Assembly: GCF_000222585.1 (NCBI RefSeq)
Contig: NZ_AFWE01000063.1
Span: forward strand, 1-50,042
DNA length: 50,042 nt
Reading direction: 5' to 3'
Source of the DNA: Vibrio scophthalmi LMG 19158
Lineage (GTDB): Bacteria; Pseudomonadota; Gammaproteobacteria; Enterobacterales; Vibrionaceae
Part shown: positions 39,475 to 49,988 of the stretch, in pieces
Numbering within the stretch: position 1 is the first letter of the stretch
Layout of the letters: each line of letters starts with the position of its first letter
Position numbers and translations under genes: made by a program
The notes under the pieces: generated by a model
Database searches by the model: none
What the model was told of the DNA's origin: nothing
Seen by the model: the letters and a program-made list of their open reading frames with translations, nothing else

Positions 39475-40014
39475 TTACGCGATAGTCTCTAATTCAGCGA
39501 GTACTTCATCGGCCCAAACGATCCATGCTTGGCGAAGCAATAGGTTGCGACGCAAGGTTAATCGTTCAAGACGTTGTGATTTATCCAGTGTAGCAATGTT
39601 TGAGTAGTACGCGTTTTCAATTTCTTGATAATGCGTGACCAGCTTGCGAGATTCATCAACTAATTCAGCTAACTGCGCTTTGAACGGCGCAGAAGGTTGC
39701 ACTGAACAAGCCATTAATTTTGCTGAGAACTCATCACGCACGGTTGGGTGTGCGGTTGGTTGGTCAAACCATTCGCCTAGCGCAACACGGCCAGCGTCGG
39801 TAATCGAATAAACCTTACGGTCTGGTTTTCCCTCTTGTGGTTCCAATACGCACGTCACAAGCTGGTGTTGGGCCATTTTGTTCAGTTCGCGGTAAACCTG
39901 CTGGTGGCTTGCTTTCCAGAAGTAGCCGATCGTCGCAGAAAATTCTTTAGTGATGTCGTATCCAGTAGCATCGCGAGTGCTAAGAACGGTGAGGATTACG
40001 TGTGGTAATGACAT
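39475..40014 (-). CDS. aphA: PadR-family transcription regulator AphA
   Basis: In V. cholerae AphA is the low-cell-density quorum-sensing master regulator and, with AphB, activates tcpPH. Conserved in most vibrios. 179 residues from ATG 40014 (starts MSLPHVILTVLSTRD), preceded by GGA 8 bases upstream; the frame is open seven codons more. N-terminal winged helix (about 1-100, with SHQQVYRELNKM as recognition region), then a coiled-coil dimerisation tail (about 110-179). Flanked by cysE and ppc, the same context I recall for V. cholerae. Presence of aphA does not by itself mean pathogenicity. Confidence 0.93.
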   Translation of the reverse strand: MSLPHVILTVLSTRDATGYDITKEFSATIGYFWKASHQQVYRELNKMAQHQLVTCVLEPQEGKPDRKVYSITDAGRVALGEWFDQPTAHPTVRDEFSAKLMACSVQPSAPFKAQLAELVDESRKLVTHYQEIENAYYSNIATLDKSQRLERLTLRRNLLLRQAWIVWADEVLAELETIA

Positions 40015-40416
40015 GTCTTTAATCCAAATGGTCAATAAACTTTAAATCAACTGCCAACATCTTGGTGTGCTTCTTGAGGCACGTGTATTATGTTGATGAG
40101 AGCAGCGCCAACATTTCGTTGGCCATGTCACCTTAAAAGCCGTTTTTCACCTAGTTCGATAATTGCTTATCGAGACTGCGATATGTAATTTTTTTGTGCA
40201 TCGCAGAGGAGCGATATTATATCTAAATAATAAGCATAAAGTGGAATAGATGAGTGGGAACATCTAAAAAACTGACAAAACGCTCAATAAAATACCGAAT
40301 TAGAGCATTGTTCTGAGGTGGTGGTTTCTTTTGTCTCTATTTTGATATTTTATTTCACCACTCTTGGTTTGAGTGTGATGTGTGTCGAGGTGTTGTTTGA
40401 TTGGCTTGTTGAATGA
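40015..40416. promoter_or_regulatory. aphA upstream region
   Basis: About 400 bases upstream of aphA to the ppc terminator, AT-rich, long enough to hold the multiple regulator sites (LuxR/HapR, Lrp, AphA) reported for aphA promoters in vibrios. I could not place a specific site by eye with confidence. Confidence 0.3.
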
Positions 40417-40445
40417 AATAGAGCCACCTATTTGGTGGCTCTATT
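40417..40445 (-). terminator. terminator of ppc
   Basis: Perfect 12-pair stem aatagagccacc / ggtggctctatt with a 5-base loop, just beyond the ppc stop on the minus strand; the T tract is short and interrupted. Confidence 0.75.
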
Positions 40446-40457
40446 GGTTTGGTCATT

Positions 40458-43091
40458 TTAACCAGTATTACGCATACCCGCGGCAATGCCGGCAATGGTG
40501 ACCATCAAGGCTTCTTCTAGCTCTGGTGATGGCTGATCGCTCTGACGAGTTCGGTACAGCAACTCGGCTTGCAGCATATTGAGTGGCTCAACATAGATAT
40601 TACGCAAGCGAATTGATTCTTGACCCCATGGATCGCTCTGCATCAAGTTCTCGTTGTTCTCTACATTCAGCACCGTTTTGATGTCTTGCTGTAATTGAGA
40701 GCGCAGACGATCACCAAGTGGCAGTAATGCCTCGTCAGCCAAGCGTTCATCGTAGTAACGTGAAATGCCAATATTACATTTCGAGTAAACCATCTCTAGC
40801 ATACCTAAGCGAGTAGAGAAGAATGGCCATTCGCGACACATCTCTTCCAATAGCGCTTGGTGGCCTTTATCAATTGAGTATTGAATCGCTTCACCTGCGC
40901 CTAACCATGCAGGCAATACCAGACGGTTTTGGCTCCATGAGAAGATCCATGGAATGGCACGTAAACTCTCAACTCCGCCATTCGGATTACGTTTCGCAGG
41001 GCGCGAACCCAATGGCAATTTACCCAGTTCCAATTCAGGCGTTGCTTGACGGAAGTAAGGTACGAAGTCTGCTTCACCACGAACGACGTTACGATAAGCT
41101 TCACAGCTTACTTCAGAGAGCACGTTCATTAGATCGCGCCACTCTTGTTTTGGCTCTGGTGGTGGCAGAAGATTCGCTTCCAAAATAGCACTCGCGTACA
41201 TGTTGAAGCTGTTGACTGCGACTTCAGGAAGGCCAAGCTTAAAGCGGATCATTTCACCTTGCTCTGTTACGCGTAGGCCACCTTTCAAGCTTTTTGGTGG
41301 CTGAGACAGTAGCGCTGCATGTGCTGGTGCACCGCCACGGCCAATCGTACCGCCACGGCCATGGAACAAGGTCAGTTCAACACCTTCTTCTTCGGTGACT
41401 TTAACCAAAGACTCCATCGCATGGTATTGCGCCCAACCTGCGGCCATCACACCAGCATCTTTGGCTGAGTCAGAGTAACCGATCATCACCATTTGATGAT
41501 TCTGGATAAAGCCACGGTAAAGGTCGATACCCATTAGTTGCTTAATCACCGCTTCTGCGTTGTTCAAATCTTCAAGAGTTTCAAACAAAGGACAGACGTC
41601 CATGCGATAAGGACAGCCAGATTCTTGTAGCAATAAGTGCACTGCCAGTACATCTGATGCTGTACGTGCCATTGAGATGACATAAGCGCCAAAAGCATCG
41701 CGCGGTTGAGCGGCGATAATTTTACAAGTATCGAGTACTTCTTTCACTGCTTCAGATGGCTGCCAATCACGTGGTAGCAATGGGCGTTTTGAGCTCAACT
41801 CTTGGGTTAAGAAAGCAACTTTATCTTGCTCACTCCAATGGTCGTAATCACCAATGCCAAGGTAGCGGGTCAATTCGGATAACACATCGGAATGTCGTGT
41901 ACTTTCTTGGCGAATATCGAGGCGAACTAAATGAACACCAAACGCTTTAACACGGCGTAGGGTATCAAGTAGTGAACCATCAGCAATCACGCCCATGCCG
42001 CATTCATGCAGTGATTTATAACAAGCCAGCAGTGGCTGCCAGAGTTGTTCAGCACTTTGCAGTGGAGCTTTAACGGCAAGCTTTTGGCCGTTAATTTTTG
42101 CATCTAAGATATCTTTGGTATCGTTGAGCAACTGACGTAAATCTTTTAGTACCGCGCGGTATGGTTCGTGCTCGTCATCACCCGCTAACTCACGTACATC
42201 GTCGTTGCAGCGAGTCATGGATAGTTCGCTAACTAACTCATTAATATCGTTAAGATAAAGATCAGCCGCTTTCCAGCGTGACAGCAGCATTACTTCACGG
42301 GTGATGGTGTGCGTCACAAACGGGTTGCCATCGCGGTCACCGCCCATCCAAGATGAGAAGTGCACAGGACGCGCATCAATCGGTAAGCCTTCACCAAGAT
42401 GTGATTTTAGGCGTTCGTCCATTTCACGTAGGAAATCAGGTACCGCTTCCCACAGTGAATTTTCTACTACCGCATAACCCCATTTCGCTTCGTCAAGTGG
42501 GGTTGGGCGTTGTTGGCGAATCACATCTGAATGCCAGCTTTGTGCGATCAACTGCTCAAGGCGACGCTCTGTTTTATGGCGCTCTTTAGCCGACAGATCA
42601 CTTAATTCGAGTTTAGACAGACATTCGTTGATCTTGACCAACTTGTTGATCATGGTGCGGCGGGTAATTTCAGTTGGGTGCGCAGTCAGCACGAGTTCGA
42701 TATTTAGATCGCGTACCGCTTGGGCCGTATCTAATTTGCTGATGTCATTTTGGCTGAGTTTTGAGAACAGAGTATTGAGCGCATCCGGCTCACAAACGTG
42801 TTCATCACAATGGCGTGAAATCGTATGGTACTGTTCCGCCATGTTGGTTAGATTTAAGAACTGGTTAAATGCGCGAGCAACAGGTGTTAGCTGCTCATTA
42901 GGCAGGCTTTTAATTTCTTCAATCAAGCCATCACGGTCTGCTTGGTTGCCTGCACGAGCGGATTTGGAAAGTTTACGAATCGTCTCTACTTTCTCAAGAA
43001 TTGCCTCTCCATGAGCGTCCTTGATCGTATTGCCGAGCAAGTGGCCTAACATGCTCACATTGCTTCGAAGTGCAGAGTATTTCTCGTTCAT
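40458..43091 (-). CDS. ppc: phosphoenolpyruvate carboxylase
   Basis: Anaplerotic enzyme making oxaloacetate from PEP and bicarbonate. 877 residues (E. coli 883). Catalytic H138 in [12 protein letters not shown], the glycine loop [14 protein letters not shown] (about 570-583) and the C-terminal RNTG used in allosteric inhibition by aspartate are all seen. ATG 43091 (starts [15 protein letters not shown]) is preferred over the start 11 codons upstream because the family begins there and AGGACG precedes it. Confidence 0.97.
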   Translation of the reverse strand: MNEKYSALRSNVSMLGHLLGNTIKDAHGEAILEKVETIRKLSKSARAGNQADRDGLIEEIKSLPNEQLTPVARAFNQFLNLTNMAEQYHTISRHCDEHVCEPDALNTLFSKLSQNDISKLDTAQAVRDLNIELVLTAHPTEITRRTMINKLVKINECLSKLELSDLSAKERHKTERRLEQLIAQSWHSDVIRQQRPTPLDEAKWGYAVVENSLWEAVPDFLREMDERLKSHLGEGLPIDARPVHFSSWMGGDRDGNPFVTHTITREVMLLSRWKAADLYLNDINELVSELSMTRCNDDVRELAGDDEHEPYRAVLKDLRQLLNDTKDILDAKINGQKLAVKAPLQSAEQLWQPLLACYKSLHECGMGVIADGSLLDTLRRVKAFGVHLVRLDIRQESTRHSDVLSELTRYLGIGDYDHWSEQDKVAFLTQELSSKRPLLPRDWQPSEAVKEVLDTCKIIAAQPRDAFGAYVISMARTASDVLAVHLLLQESGCPYRMDVCPLFETLEDLNNAEAVIKQLMGIDLYRGFIQNHQMVMIGYSDSAKDAGVMAAGWAQYHAMESLVKVTEEEGVELTLFHGRGGTIGRGGAPAHAALLSQPPKSLKGGLRVTEQGEMIRFKLGLPEVAVNSFNMYASAILEANLLPPPEPKQEWRDLMNVLSEVSCEAYRNVVRGEADFVPYFRQATPELELGKLPLGSRPAKRNPNGGVESLRAIPWIFSWSQNRLVLPAWLGAGEAIQYSIDKGHQALLEEMCREWPFFSTRLGMLEMVYSKCNIGISRYYDERLADEALLPLGDRLRSQLQQDIKTVLNVENNENLMQSDPWGQESIRLRNIYVEPLNMLQAELLYRTRQSDQPSPELEEALMVTIAGIAAGMRNTG

Positions 43092-43365
43092 TATCGTCCT
43101 GCCTTGTAAAAAAATTACATCCATTGTTCCCTGTTAGATAGACAATCTAGCTAAAAATATCGTGTCGAGTCAATTGCCACAGCATAAGTTTGCGAAAATT
43201 GTGCAATAGAATGAGAAGAAAGGATTGAACACAATTTGGTCTAAATTACTGAAAACTTATTACAAATAGTCATTATCCGACAACTATTTGTACGAGTGCT
43301 AATTGGCTGACTACACCAGTTTACGAATTATTAACCAGTGGCAATATACCTCTTTCGTCGCTCGA
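43092..43365. other. ppc-argE intergenic region
   Basis: About 275 AT-rich bases upstream of ppc. The ppc promoter must be here. I see no gene and no recognised operator; the argE terminator follows at 43366. Confidence 0.4.
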
Positions 43366-43389
43366 GAAAAGCGGGGAGATCCCGCCTTT
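43366..43389 (-). terminator. terminator of argE
   Basis: Hairpin with gcggg / cccgc arms and A/T flanks, about 20 bases beyond the argE stop on the minus strand. Confidence 0.75.
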
Positions 43390-43408
43390 GATATTGAGTT
43401 AGGTTATT

Positions 43409-44548
43409 TTAGTCAAAGCAATATTGATGGATCGCCTTACTCAAAATATTGATGGTCGGGTCAATAAACTCGAAAGCAAGAAACTCATCCGGCTGGTGAG
43501 CCTGTTCGATTGAGCCAGGCCCGAGTACTAGTGTTGGGCAAAGTTGGCTTAAAAATGGGGCTTCAGTGCAGTAGTTAACAGTTTGCGATGGGGTTTGGCA
43601 TAGCTGTTCCATACCGGCAACGAAAGGATGGCTGTGCTCGCATTCAAATCCCGGCACGGCATCATGTAAAGGTGTCACCTCAATTCGATTTGGCCATTTG
43701 GCTTGTACTTCTTTTAGCGCGCCGCGCAACATGTTGTCGAGGCCATCTAAACTGATCCCCGGTAGTGGGCGCACATCATAATGCAGTTCGCAGCAGCCAC
43801 AGATACGGTTGGCACTGTCGCCACCATGGATATGACCAAGGTTGAGCGTTGGGCTTGGGATAGCAAAGCCTGGGTGGTGATATTCCTTGATGAGCCTGTC
43901 GCGCAGTTGCATTAGGGCAAATAGCACTTCATGCATAATTTCAATCGCGTTGACCCCCAGCGCAGGATCAGACGAGTGGCCTGATTTACCGGTTACGCGC
44001 ACCGCATTGGCAACATGCCCTTTGTGGCCGCGAATCGGCACTAAACTGGTCGGCTCGCCAATAATGCAGTAATCCGGTTTGAAAGGGGCGTTATCGGTAA
44101 AGTGCTTCGCGCCGAGCATGGAGGTTTCTTCATCACAAGTTGCCAAGATATAGACGGGCTTGGTTTGCTTGCTCCAATCGATTTTCTTGACTGCTTCGAT
44201 AATAAAGGCGAAGAACCCTTTCATATCCGCGGTGCCTAGACCATAAAAACGATTATTAGCTTCGGTCAGTGCATGAGGTTCAAAATTCCAGCGGCCCTCA
44301 TCAAAAGGTACGGTATCGCTGTGGCCTGCCAGCAGTAGACCGCCTTCGCCTTGACCTTTCTTAGCGATTAGGTTGAATTTCCCCGCTGCCGCTTCGACCA
44401 TTTCAACCTCAAAGCCAACATCTTTAAGCCATGTCGCCAATTTTTCGATAACGAGCTGGTTGCCTTCATCCCAACTCGGATCCGAAGAGCTGATAGAGGA
44501 GGTTGAAATTAGGCCACTGTAGACCTCTTTAAAACTCGGTAATTGCAT
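43409..44548 (-). CDS. argE: acetylornithine deacetylase
   Basis: M20 metallopeptidase-family enzyme that hydrolyses N-acetylornithine to ornithine (linear arginine pathway). 379 residues (E. coli 383). Metal ligands: [13 protein letters not shown] (H), [11 protein letters not shown] (D) and CDEETSMLG (E, E). Divergent from argC with ARG boxes in the shared gap, the classic enterobacterial/Vibrio arrangement. Confidence 0.95.
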   Translation of the reverse strand: MQLPSFKEVYSGLISTSSISSSDPSWDEGNQLVIEKLATWLKDVGFEVEMVEAAAGKFNLIAKKGQGEGGLLLAGHSDTVPFDEGRWNFEPHALTEANNRFYGLGTADMKGFFAFIIEAVKKIDWSKQTKPVYILATCDEETSMLGAKHFTDNAPFKPDYCIIGEPTSLVPIRGHKGHVANAVRVTGKSGHSSDPALGVNAIEIMHEVLFALMQLRDRLIKEYHHPGFAIPSPTLNLGHIHGGDSANRICGCCELHYDVRPLPGISLDGLDNMLRGALKEVQAKWPNRIEVTPLHDAVPGFECEHSHPFVAGMEQLCQTPSQTVNYCTEAPFLSQLCPTLVLGPGSIEQAHQPDEFLAFEFIDPTINILSKAIHQYCFD

Positions 44549-44591
44549 TTTATCTTCGTTTCCCTGTTGACAGAATCACACTAAGAAGGTA

Positions 44592-44630
44592 AAAACATAT
44601 TAAATCATTTTTAATGAATAAAAAATCATT
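44592..44630. promoter_or_regulatory. ArgR operator (ARG boxes) between argE and argC
   Basis: The 18-mer at 44613-44630 (aatgaataaaaaatcatt) is close to the ARG box consensus AATGAATAATTATTCATA. A weaker box lies 3 bases upstream (44592-44609). Paired ARG boxes with 3-base spacing are the typical ArgR hexamer site and would repress both directions. Confidence 0.75.
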
Positions 44631-44699
44631 AATGAGCGTTTGAAATAGTTTTTTAGTCACCTTGTGGGTGACCAATATTAAAGAAATGGATGTCTTGAA

Positions 44700-45701
44700 A
44701 TGCTGAAAACGACCATCATAGGTGCAACAGGTTATACCGGAGCTGAACTGGCACTGATGGTGTATAAACACCCAGAGCTTACGCTAGCAGGTTTATATGT
44801 CTCCGCCAATAGTGCCGATGCAGGAAAACCTATCTCATCACTCCATGGCAAACTGGCGGGTTTGGTTGACGATAAAGTTCAGCCATTAACCGATGTTGCT
44901 GAAGTGGCTAAAAACGCGGATGTGATTTTTTTGGCCACCGCACATGAAGTGAGCCATGATCTTGCCCCTGAATTGCTTAAGCATGGTTGTCAGGTATTTG
45001 ATTTATCCGGTGCATTTCGTGTTAAGAAACAAGGCTTTTACCCAGAATTCTACGGCTTTGAACATCAACATGAATCCTTGCTCGATGGCGCAGCGTATGG
45101 CCTTGCAGAATGGGCGGCCGATGAGGTCAAACAGAGCCAACTGATTGCAGTTCCGGGTTGTTACCCAACGGCTTCACAATTGGCGATCAAGCCACTTGTC
45201 GATGCCGGTCTTATCGATACCAATCAATGGCCAGTAATCAATGCCACCAGTGGTGCAACGGGTGCTGGTCGTAAAGCGACGCTTAACAACAGTTTTTGCG
45301 AAGTGAGCTTGCAAGCTTACGGCGTATTCTCTCACCGTCACCAACCGGAAATTTCATCACACCTTGGTTGTGATGTGATTTTCACGCCGCATCTGGGCAA
45401 TTTCAAGCGTGGTATTTTTGCCACCATTACCATGAAGCTAAAAGCGGGTGTCAGTGATGAACAAGTGGCACAAGTTTACCAAGCGGCTTATCAAGACAAG
45501 TTAGCCGTTCGTTTGGTTGAGGGCGTGCCTAAGTTGCAAAACGTTCAGTTTACTCCTTTTTGTGATATCGGCTGGAAAGTGCAAGGTGAACACATTATCA
45601 CTTGCGCAGCGATTGATAACTTACTCAAAGGTGCATCGAGTCAAGCGATGCAGTGTTTGAACATCCATTACGGATACCCTGAGTTAACCGCGCTGATTTA
45701 A
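44700..45701 (+). CDS. argC: N-acetyl-gamma-glutamyl-phosphate reductase
   Basis: NADPH enzyme for the third arginine step. 333 residues (E. coli 334). NADP motif [10 protein letters not shown] (8-17), catalytic C154 in [10 protein letters not shown] and the region [16 protein letters not shown] with conserved histidine. First gene of the argCBGH cluster; 18 bases from its stop to argB. Confidence 0.97.
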   Translation: MLKTTIIGATGYTGAELALMVYKHPELTLAGLYVSANSADAGKPISSLHGKLAGLVDDKVQPLTDVAEVAKNADVIFLATAHEVSHDLAPELLKHGCQVFDLSGAFRVKKQGFYPEFYGFEHQHESLLDGAAYGLAEWAADEVKQSQLIAVPGCYPTASQLAIKPLVDAGLIDTNQWPVINATSGATGAGRKATLNNSFCEVSLQAYGVFSHRHQPEISSHLGCDVIFTPHLGNFKRGIFATITMKLKAGVSDEQVAQVYQAAYQDKLAVRLVEGVPKLQNVQFTPFCDIGWKVQGEHIITCAAIDNLLKGASSQAMQCLNIHYGYPELTALI

Positions 45702-45719
45702 TCAGTGCAAGGAATGGTT

Positions 45720-46514
45720 ATGACAGATAACAAGCAAACTCCATTAGTGATTAAACTCGGCGGCGCAGCCTTGTCGTGCAGCAAAACGCTTAGCCAACTG
45801 TTTAGTGCAATTGCTCACTACCAAGCTCAAGCTCAGCGCCCAATCGTGATTGTTCACGGTGGTGGTTACTTAGTTGATGAGTTGATGGCGAAGCTGCAAC
45901 TGAAAACAGTTAAGAAGCAGGGTTTACGCGTCACGCCTTACGATCAAATCCCACTGATTGCGGGAGCATTGGCAGGCACGGCGAATAAACAGCTACAAGG
46001 GCAAGCGATCAAAGATGGTTTGCAAGCCGTCGGTCTGTGTTTGGCGGATGGCGGTTTGTGCCAAGTCGTTGAACTCGACCCTGAGTTGTGTGCGGTGGGT
46101 AAAGCTTCACCGGGTGACTCTGCGGTACTGCAAGCGATTCTTGCTGCTGGCGCATTGCCGATTATTAGCTCTATTGGTTTGACCCAAGATGGCCAGTTGA
46201 TGAACGTCAATGCAGACCAAGCGGCAGTGGCCGTAGCGGGGGCACTAGATGCTGAGTTGGTGTTGCTCTCCGATGTGAGTGGCGTGTTAGATGGAAAAGG
46301 GCATTTGCTATCAAGTTTGGATGAGCAAACGGCCAACAAACTGATTGAAGGCCAAGTGATTACCGATGGCATGATCGTCAAAGTGAAAGCGGCGCTTGAA
46401 GCAGCTAATGATCTTGGACGACCTATCGAAGTTGCCACTTGGCGTTATCCAGAAAAATTAGCCGAGCTTTTTGCTGGCAAAAGTATCGGCACACAATTTT
46501 TGCCGCAGTCATAA
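45720..46514 (+). CDS. argB: acetylglutamate kinase
   Basis: Phosphorylates N-acetylglutamate. 264 residues from ATG 45720 (starts [15 protein letters not shown]), with AAGGA 6-10 bases before it; a GTG five codons upstream is open but less likely. Amino acid kinase motifs [17 protein letters not shown] and the late [12 protein letters not shown] (ATP/metal site) are seen. Short form without N-terminal extension, so probably not feedback-inhibited by arginine. Confidence 0.95.
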   Translation: MTDNKQTPLVIKLGGAALSCSKTLSQLFSAIAHYQAQAQRPIVIVHGGGYLVDELMAKLQLKTVKKQGLRVTPYDQIPLIAGALAGTANKQLQGQAIKDGLQAVGLCLADGGLCQVVELDPELCAVGKASPGDSAVLQAILAAGALPIISSIGLTQDGQLMNVNADQAAVAVAGALDAELVLLSDVSGVLDGKGHLLSSLDEQTANKLIEGQVITDGMIVKVKAALEAANDLGRPIEVATWRYPEKLAELFAGKSIGTQFLPQS

Positions 46515-46568
46515 ATAACAAGGATTAATGCTTAAGCACAGGATGCTGCTTAGGCTTGGAGAGTTAAC

Positions 46569-47783
46569 ATGAGTAAAGTAAACGTAAATAAAGTAGTGGT
46601 TGCCTATTCTGGTGGTCTGGATACCTCAGTGATCATCCCATGGCTAAAAGAGAACTATGACTGTGAAGTGGTCGCTTTTGTGGCTGATGTTGGTCAAGGC
46701 TTCTATGAGCTTGAGGGGATTGAAGAGAAGGCGATCGCGTCAGGCGCTTCAGAATGTTACGTGGTTGACCTAAAAGAAGAGATGGTTGCTGACTACATCT
46801 TCCCAACCCTGAAAACCGGTGCTTGCTACGAAGGTAAATACCTATTGGGTACGTCAATGGCACGTCCAATCATTGCCAAAGCACAGGTTGAAATTGCCCG
46901 TAAAGTTGGCGCAGACGCTTTGTGCCACGGTTGTACCGGTAAAGGTAACGACCAAATCCGTTTTGAAGGCGCCTTTGCCGCTCTTGCTCCGGATCTAGCG
47001 GTCATTGCTCCTTGGCGTGAGTGGGATCTGGTGAGCCGTGAAGAGTGTCTTGATTACCTTGAAGCGCGTAACATCCCTTGTTCTGCTTCAATCACTAAAA
47101 TCTATTCACGTGATGCCAACGCATGGCACCTTTCAACGGAAGGTGGTGTACTAGAAGATACATGGAACGCAACCAATGCTGATTGTTGGGCTTGGACAAC
47201 CGATCCTGAGCAAGCGCCAAACGAAGCGGAATATGTATCACTGAAGATTGAAAAAGGTGAAGTGGTTGCGGTTGATGGTGAAGCGATGACGCCATACAAC
47301 GCGCTAGTTTACCTAAACGATAAAGGTGCAAAACACGGTGTTGGTCGTATTGATATCGTTGAAAACCGTCTAGTGGGCATGAAGTCTCGTGGCTGTTATG
47401 AAACTCCGGGTGGCACTATCATCATGGAAGCTCTGCGCGCGGTTGAGCAGCTCGTACTGGATAAAACCTCGTTTGAGTTCCGTGAAGAATTGGGTGTAAA
47501 AGCATCACATCTTGTATACGATGGTCGTTGGTTCACGCCACTTTGTAAGTCGATTCTCGTCGCAGCAGAAGAGCTAGCGCAGGATGTTAACGGTGAAGTT
47601 GTGGTGAAACTTTATAAAGGTCAAGCGGTTGTTACGCAAAAACGTTCAGACAACAGCCTGTACAACGAAGAGTTTGCAACCTTTGGCGCTGATGAAGTTT
47701 ACGACCAAAGCCATGCTGGCGGCTTTATCCGTCTGTACTCACTATCAAGCAGAATCAGAGCGCTAAACGCCGCGAAAAAATAG
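46569..47783 (+). CDS. argG: argininosuccinate synthase
   Basis: Joins citrulline and aspartate with ATP. 404 residues, the common bacterial type I length (E. coli uses the longer 447-residue form). PP-loop AYSGGLDTS at 12-20 and the [11 protein letters not shown](I)RFE motif (about 119-132) are intact. 54 bases after argB; followed by the structured 131-base gap before argH. Confidence 0.96.
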   Translation: MSKVNVNKVVVAYSGGLDTSVIIPWLKENYDCEVVAFVADVGQGFYELEGIEEKAIASGASECYVVDLKEEMVADYIFPTLKTGACYEGKYLLGTSMARPIIAKAQVEIARKVGADALCHGCTGKGNDQIRFEGAFAALAPDLAVIAPWREWDLVSREECLDYLEARNIPCSASITKIYSRDANAWHLSTEGGVLEDTWNATNADCWAWTTDPEQAPNEAEYVSLKIEKGEVVAVDGEAMTPYNALVYLNDKGAKHGVGRIDIVENRLVGMKSRGCYETPGGTIIMEALRAVEQLVLDKTSFEFREELGVKASHLVYDGRWFTPLCKSILVAAEELAQDVNGEVVVKLYKGQAVVTQKRSDNSLYNEEFATFGADEVYDQSHAGGFIRLYSLSSRIRALNAAKK

Positions 47784-47914
47784 TGAGAGGTTACCAATCT
47801 GACGAGTAAATGTGTTATCCGTCAGATTGTCATAAGCTCGGCGGAGTCCGAGCAGCCAAATTTGGATCTAGCCATCTTTTTGGTTAGATCCTTTGATTAT
47901 TCAGGAGAGATGCA
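47784..47914 (+). other. argG-argH intergenic with three hairpins
   Basis: Three consecutive inverted repeats fill the gap: caatctgacg / cgtcagattg (47795-47804, 47820-47829); gctcgg / ccgagc (47836-47841, 47848-47853); ggatctagcca / tggttagatcc (47864-47874, 47881-47891, one G-T pair). The last lies 23 bases before the argH ATG and just before AGGAGAG. None is followed by a T run. They may control mRNA processing or stability, or attenuate argH. Confidence 0.6.
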
Positions 47915-49288
47915 ATGGCACTATGGGGCGGTAGATTTACCCAAGCAGCAGATACCCGTTTTAAAGATTTTAATGATTCCCTTCGTTTCGATTACCGCTT
48001 AGCGGTGCAAGATATTGTCGGCTCTATTGCATGGTCAAAAGCATTAGTGACGGTTAATGTCCTTTCCCAACAAGAGCAACAGCAGTTAGAGCTTGCTCTA
48101 ACCGAACTAAAAGCCAGTGTTGAAGAGAATCCAAAACAAATTTTAGCCTCGGATGCAGAAGATATTCACTCATGGGTTGAGCAGCAACTGATTGCCAAAG
48201 TGGGTGATTTGGGTAAAAAACTGCATACCGGCCGTTCACGTAACGATCAGGTCGCGACCGATTTGAAATTGTGGTGTCGTGAACAAGCAGAAGTATTGCT
48301 TAGTGCACTAGAGCAGCTGCAACAGCAAATGGTTAAGGTAGCGCAGGCGCACCAAAGCACCGTATTACCGGGCTATACCCATCTACAACGCGCCCAGCCA
48401 GTGACGTTTGCGCATTGGTGTTTAGCGTATGTAGAGATGTTTGAGCGTGACCATTCACGCCTTAAAGATGCGGCTGAACGTTTAAATACTTGCCCACTGG
48501 GTTCAGGTGCACTTGCCGGTACGGCTTACCCAATGGATCGTGAGCAGATTGCACATAACCTTGGTTTTAGTCGCGCGACACGTAACTCGCTAGATTCCGT
48601 TTCTGATCGCGACCATGTATTAGAACTGATGTCGGTGGCGTCGATTTCAATGTTGCACCTTTCTCGTTTGGCTGAAGATATGATCTTCTACAACTCAGGT
48701 GAAGCGAATTTCATTGAATTAGCTGACACGGTGACATCGGGTTCATCGTTGATGCCGCAAAAGAAAAACCCAGACGCGCTAGAATTGATTCGCGGCAAAA
48801 CGGGTCGTGTGTATGGTTCGCTGGCAGGCATGATGATGACAGTTAAAGCCTTGCCATTGGCCTATAACAAAGACATGCAAGAAGACAAGGAAGGGCTATT
48901 TGATGCGCTTGATACTTGGTTTGATTGTACCGTGATGGCGGCACTGTGTTTTGACGGTATTAAAGTTAACTCAGAGCGCACATTGGAAGCGGCACAACAA
49001 GGCTATGCCAACGCAACAGAACTGGCCGATTACCTGGTTGCCAAAGGCATTCCATTCCGTGAAGCGCACCATATTGTTGGCGTTGCAGTGGTAGGGGCGA
49101 TTGAAAAAGGCAGTGCATTGGAGGAGTTATCTTTGGCTGAGCTAAAAGCATTCTCTCCAGTGATCGAAGAAGATGTCTATGCCATTCTGACCATTGAGTC
49201 TTGTTTAGCGAAGCGTAATGCGCTCGGCGGCGTCGCTCCAGAGCAGGTCGCTTTTGCCGTAGAGCAAGCGCAGGCGCGTTTAAAGTAA
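47915..49288 (+). CDS. argH: argininosuccinate lyase
   Basis: Splits argininosuccinate into arginine and fumarate. 457 residues, the same as E. coli, ending QAQARLK. Fumarase/aspartase signature [15 protein letters not shown] (about 276-290) with the catalytic serine loop is intact. Start [13 protein letters not shown]. Some vibrios and relatives carry a fused ArgH-ArgA of about 620 residues; here no acetyltransferase tail follows, so the first arginine step must be coded elsewhere. Confidence 0.96.
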   Translation: MALWGGRFTQAADTRFKDFNDSLRFDYRLAVQDIVGSIAWSKALVTVNVLSQQEQQQLELALTELKASVEENPKQILASDAEDIHSWVEQQLIAKVGDLGKKLHTGRSRNDQVATDLKLWCREQAEVLLSALEQLQQQMVKVAQAHQSTVLPGYTHLQRAQPVTFAHWCLAYVEMFERDHSRLKDAAERLNTCPLGSGALAGTAYPMDREQIAHNLGFSRATRNSLDSVSDRDHVLELMSVASISMLHLSRLAEDMIFYNSGEANFIELADTVTSGSSLMPQKKNPDALELIRGKTGRVYGSLAGMMMTVKALPLAYNKDMQEDKEGLFDALDTWFDCTVMAALCFDGIKVNSERTLEAAQQGYANATELADYLVAKGIPFREAHHIVGVAVVGAIEKGSALEELSLAELKAFSPVIEEDVYAILTIESCLAKRNALGGVAPEQVAFAVEQAQARLK

Positions 49289-49400
49289 TACCATTCGCCT
49301 GAATGACTACTGACAAGGTACTAATGGCTTGCGTAAGTTTTTGATTTTATTTTGATTGAAAGAAAGATCAAAAAAGATCGAGAAAAAATTGAACCATCAG

Positions 49401-49492
49401 GAAAAAGCCCGGTCTATATGAATACCACTGCTTTTTCTTAGATGAATCTAAGAGAGCCCCGAAGTCTAGTATTGATTTCGGGGCTTTTTTCT
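49401..49492 (+). ncRNA. candidate small RNA or structured argH 3' UTR
   Basis: Three stem-loops in a row: gaaaaagc / gctttttc (49401-49408, 49430-49437), cttagat / atctaag (49437-49443, 49446-49452) and the terminator agccccgaa / ttcggggct. This compact fold ending in a strong Rho-independent terminator, 113 bases past argH, looks like a small RNA or a 3'-UTR-derived RNA. No promoter was identified and I do not recognise it as a known Vibrio RNA. Confidence 0.35.
49455..49491 (+). terminator. Rho-independent terminator downstream of argH
   Basis: Perfect 9-pair stem agccccgaa / ttcggggct, 13-base loop, then six T residues and C. Confidence 0.88.
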
Positions 49493-49499
49493 TTCCCCC

Positions 49500-49533
49500 C
49501 TGCCTAATTGAAGCCACAACGTCGTTAACCTGC
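49500..49533. repeat. 34-base direct repeat, copy 1
   Basis: Begins ctgcctaattgaagcc and ends cgtcgttaacctgc. Its partner at 49662-49695 differs at one base (cacaac against cacagc). Origin unknown. Confidence 0.8.
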
Positions 49534-49661
49534 ATTCGAAAACCTCATCACCCTTATTACTCTCGCATATTCGATCTATGCTCAGAGGCTTTTCTCACTT
49601 GATTGCCTAGCTGTGATTCCAATTAGTTTGGGGGGAATTTTTGAGTATTAAATAGAAGCTG

Positions 49662-49695
49662 CTGCCTAATTGAAGCCACAGCGTCGTTAACCTGC
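49662..49695. repeat. 34-base direct repeat, copy 2
   Basis: Same orientation as copy 1, with 128 bases between the two copies. Such spacing could mark a duplication or an inserted segment. Confidence 0.8.
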
Positions 49696-49739
49696 TAACC
49701 CTTAGCTCAATTGACAATTTAATGCCTTGTCATCACAGA

Positions 49740-49988
49740 CTATTTTCTTTTGTTCGATCGCAAAGGAATCACGACCCAGCGCATCCAAAAATGCAGTATC
49801 AGTAAGCCACTAAAGCTCGCAATCGCGGCTAGCAAGGCGATAGATTCGATGCTTTTCGGCGTATCTCTAAATGCTAGCCACCAGATTGCGCTAGTGATGA
49901 TCGATAGCCCTGTTAATTGATAAACACAGCGCATGCAGCGGCCAATTTTTTTCCAAAACCAGTTTTGTTGGCAGTATGAGCAAGCCAT
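49740..49988 (-). CDS. DUF3624 domain protein
   Basis: 82-residue small membrane protein of the DUF3624 family seen in vibrios. N-terminal cysteine pairs (MACSYCQQNWFWKKIGRCMRC: C3/C6 and C18/C21) suggest a zinc or redox site, followed by two TM helices (about 26-40 and 48-68) and a basic C-terminus. Function unknown. It lies alone at the end of the window, pointing toward argH. Confidence 0.75.
   Translation of the reverse strand: MACSYCQQNWFWKKIGRCMRCVYQLTGLSIITSAIWWLAFRDTPKSIESIALLAAIASFSGLLILHFWMRWVVIPLRSNKRK

Larger units (their letters stand above)
49289..49739. other. argH-DUF3624 intergenic region
   Basis: About 450 bases without a gene. It contains a block of stem-loops ending in a terminator (49401-49491), two copies of a 34-base direct repeat (49500 and 49662), and AT-rich sequence between them. 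No tRNA or CRISPR. Confidence 0.5.

Noticed and set aside
47927-47937. ops-like string ggcggtagatt (fits GGCGGTAGnnT) near the RfaH theme
   Set aside because: It encodes GGRF in the conserved start of ArgH and is explained by the protein; no JUMPstart context.
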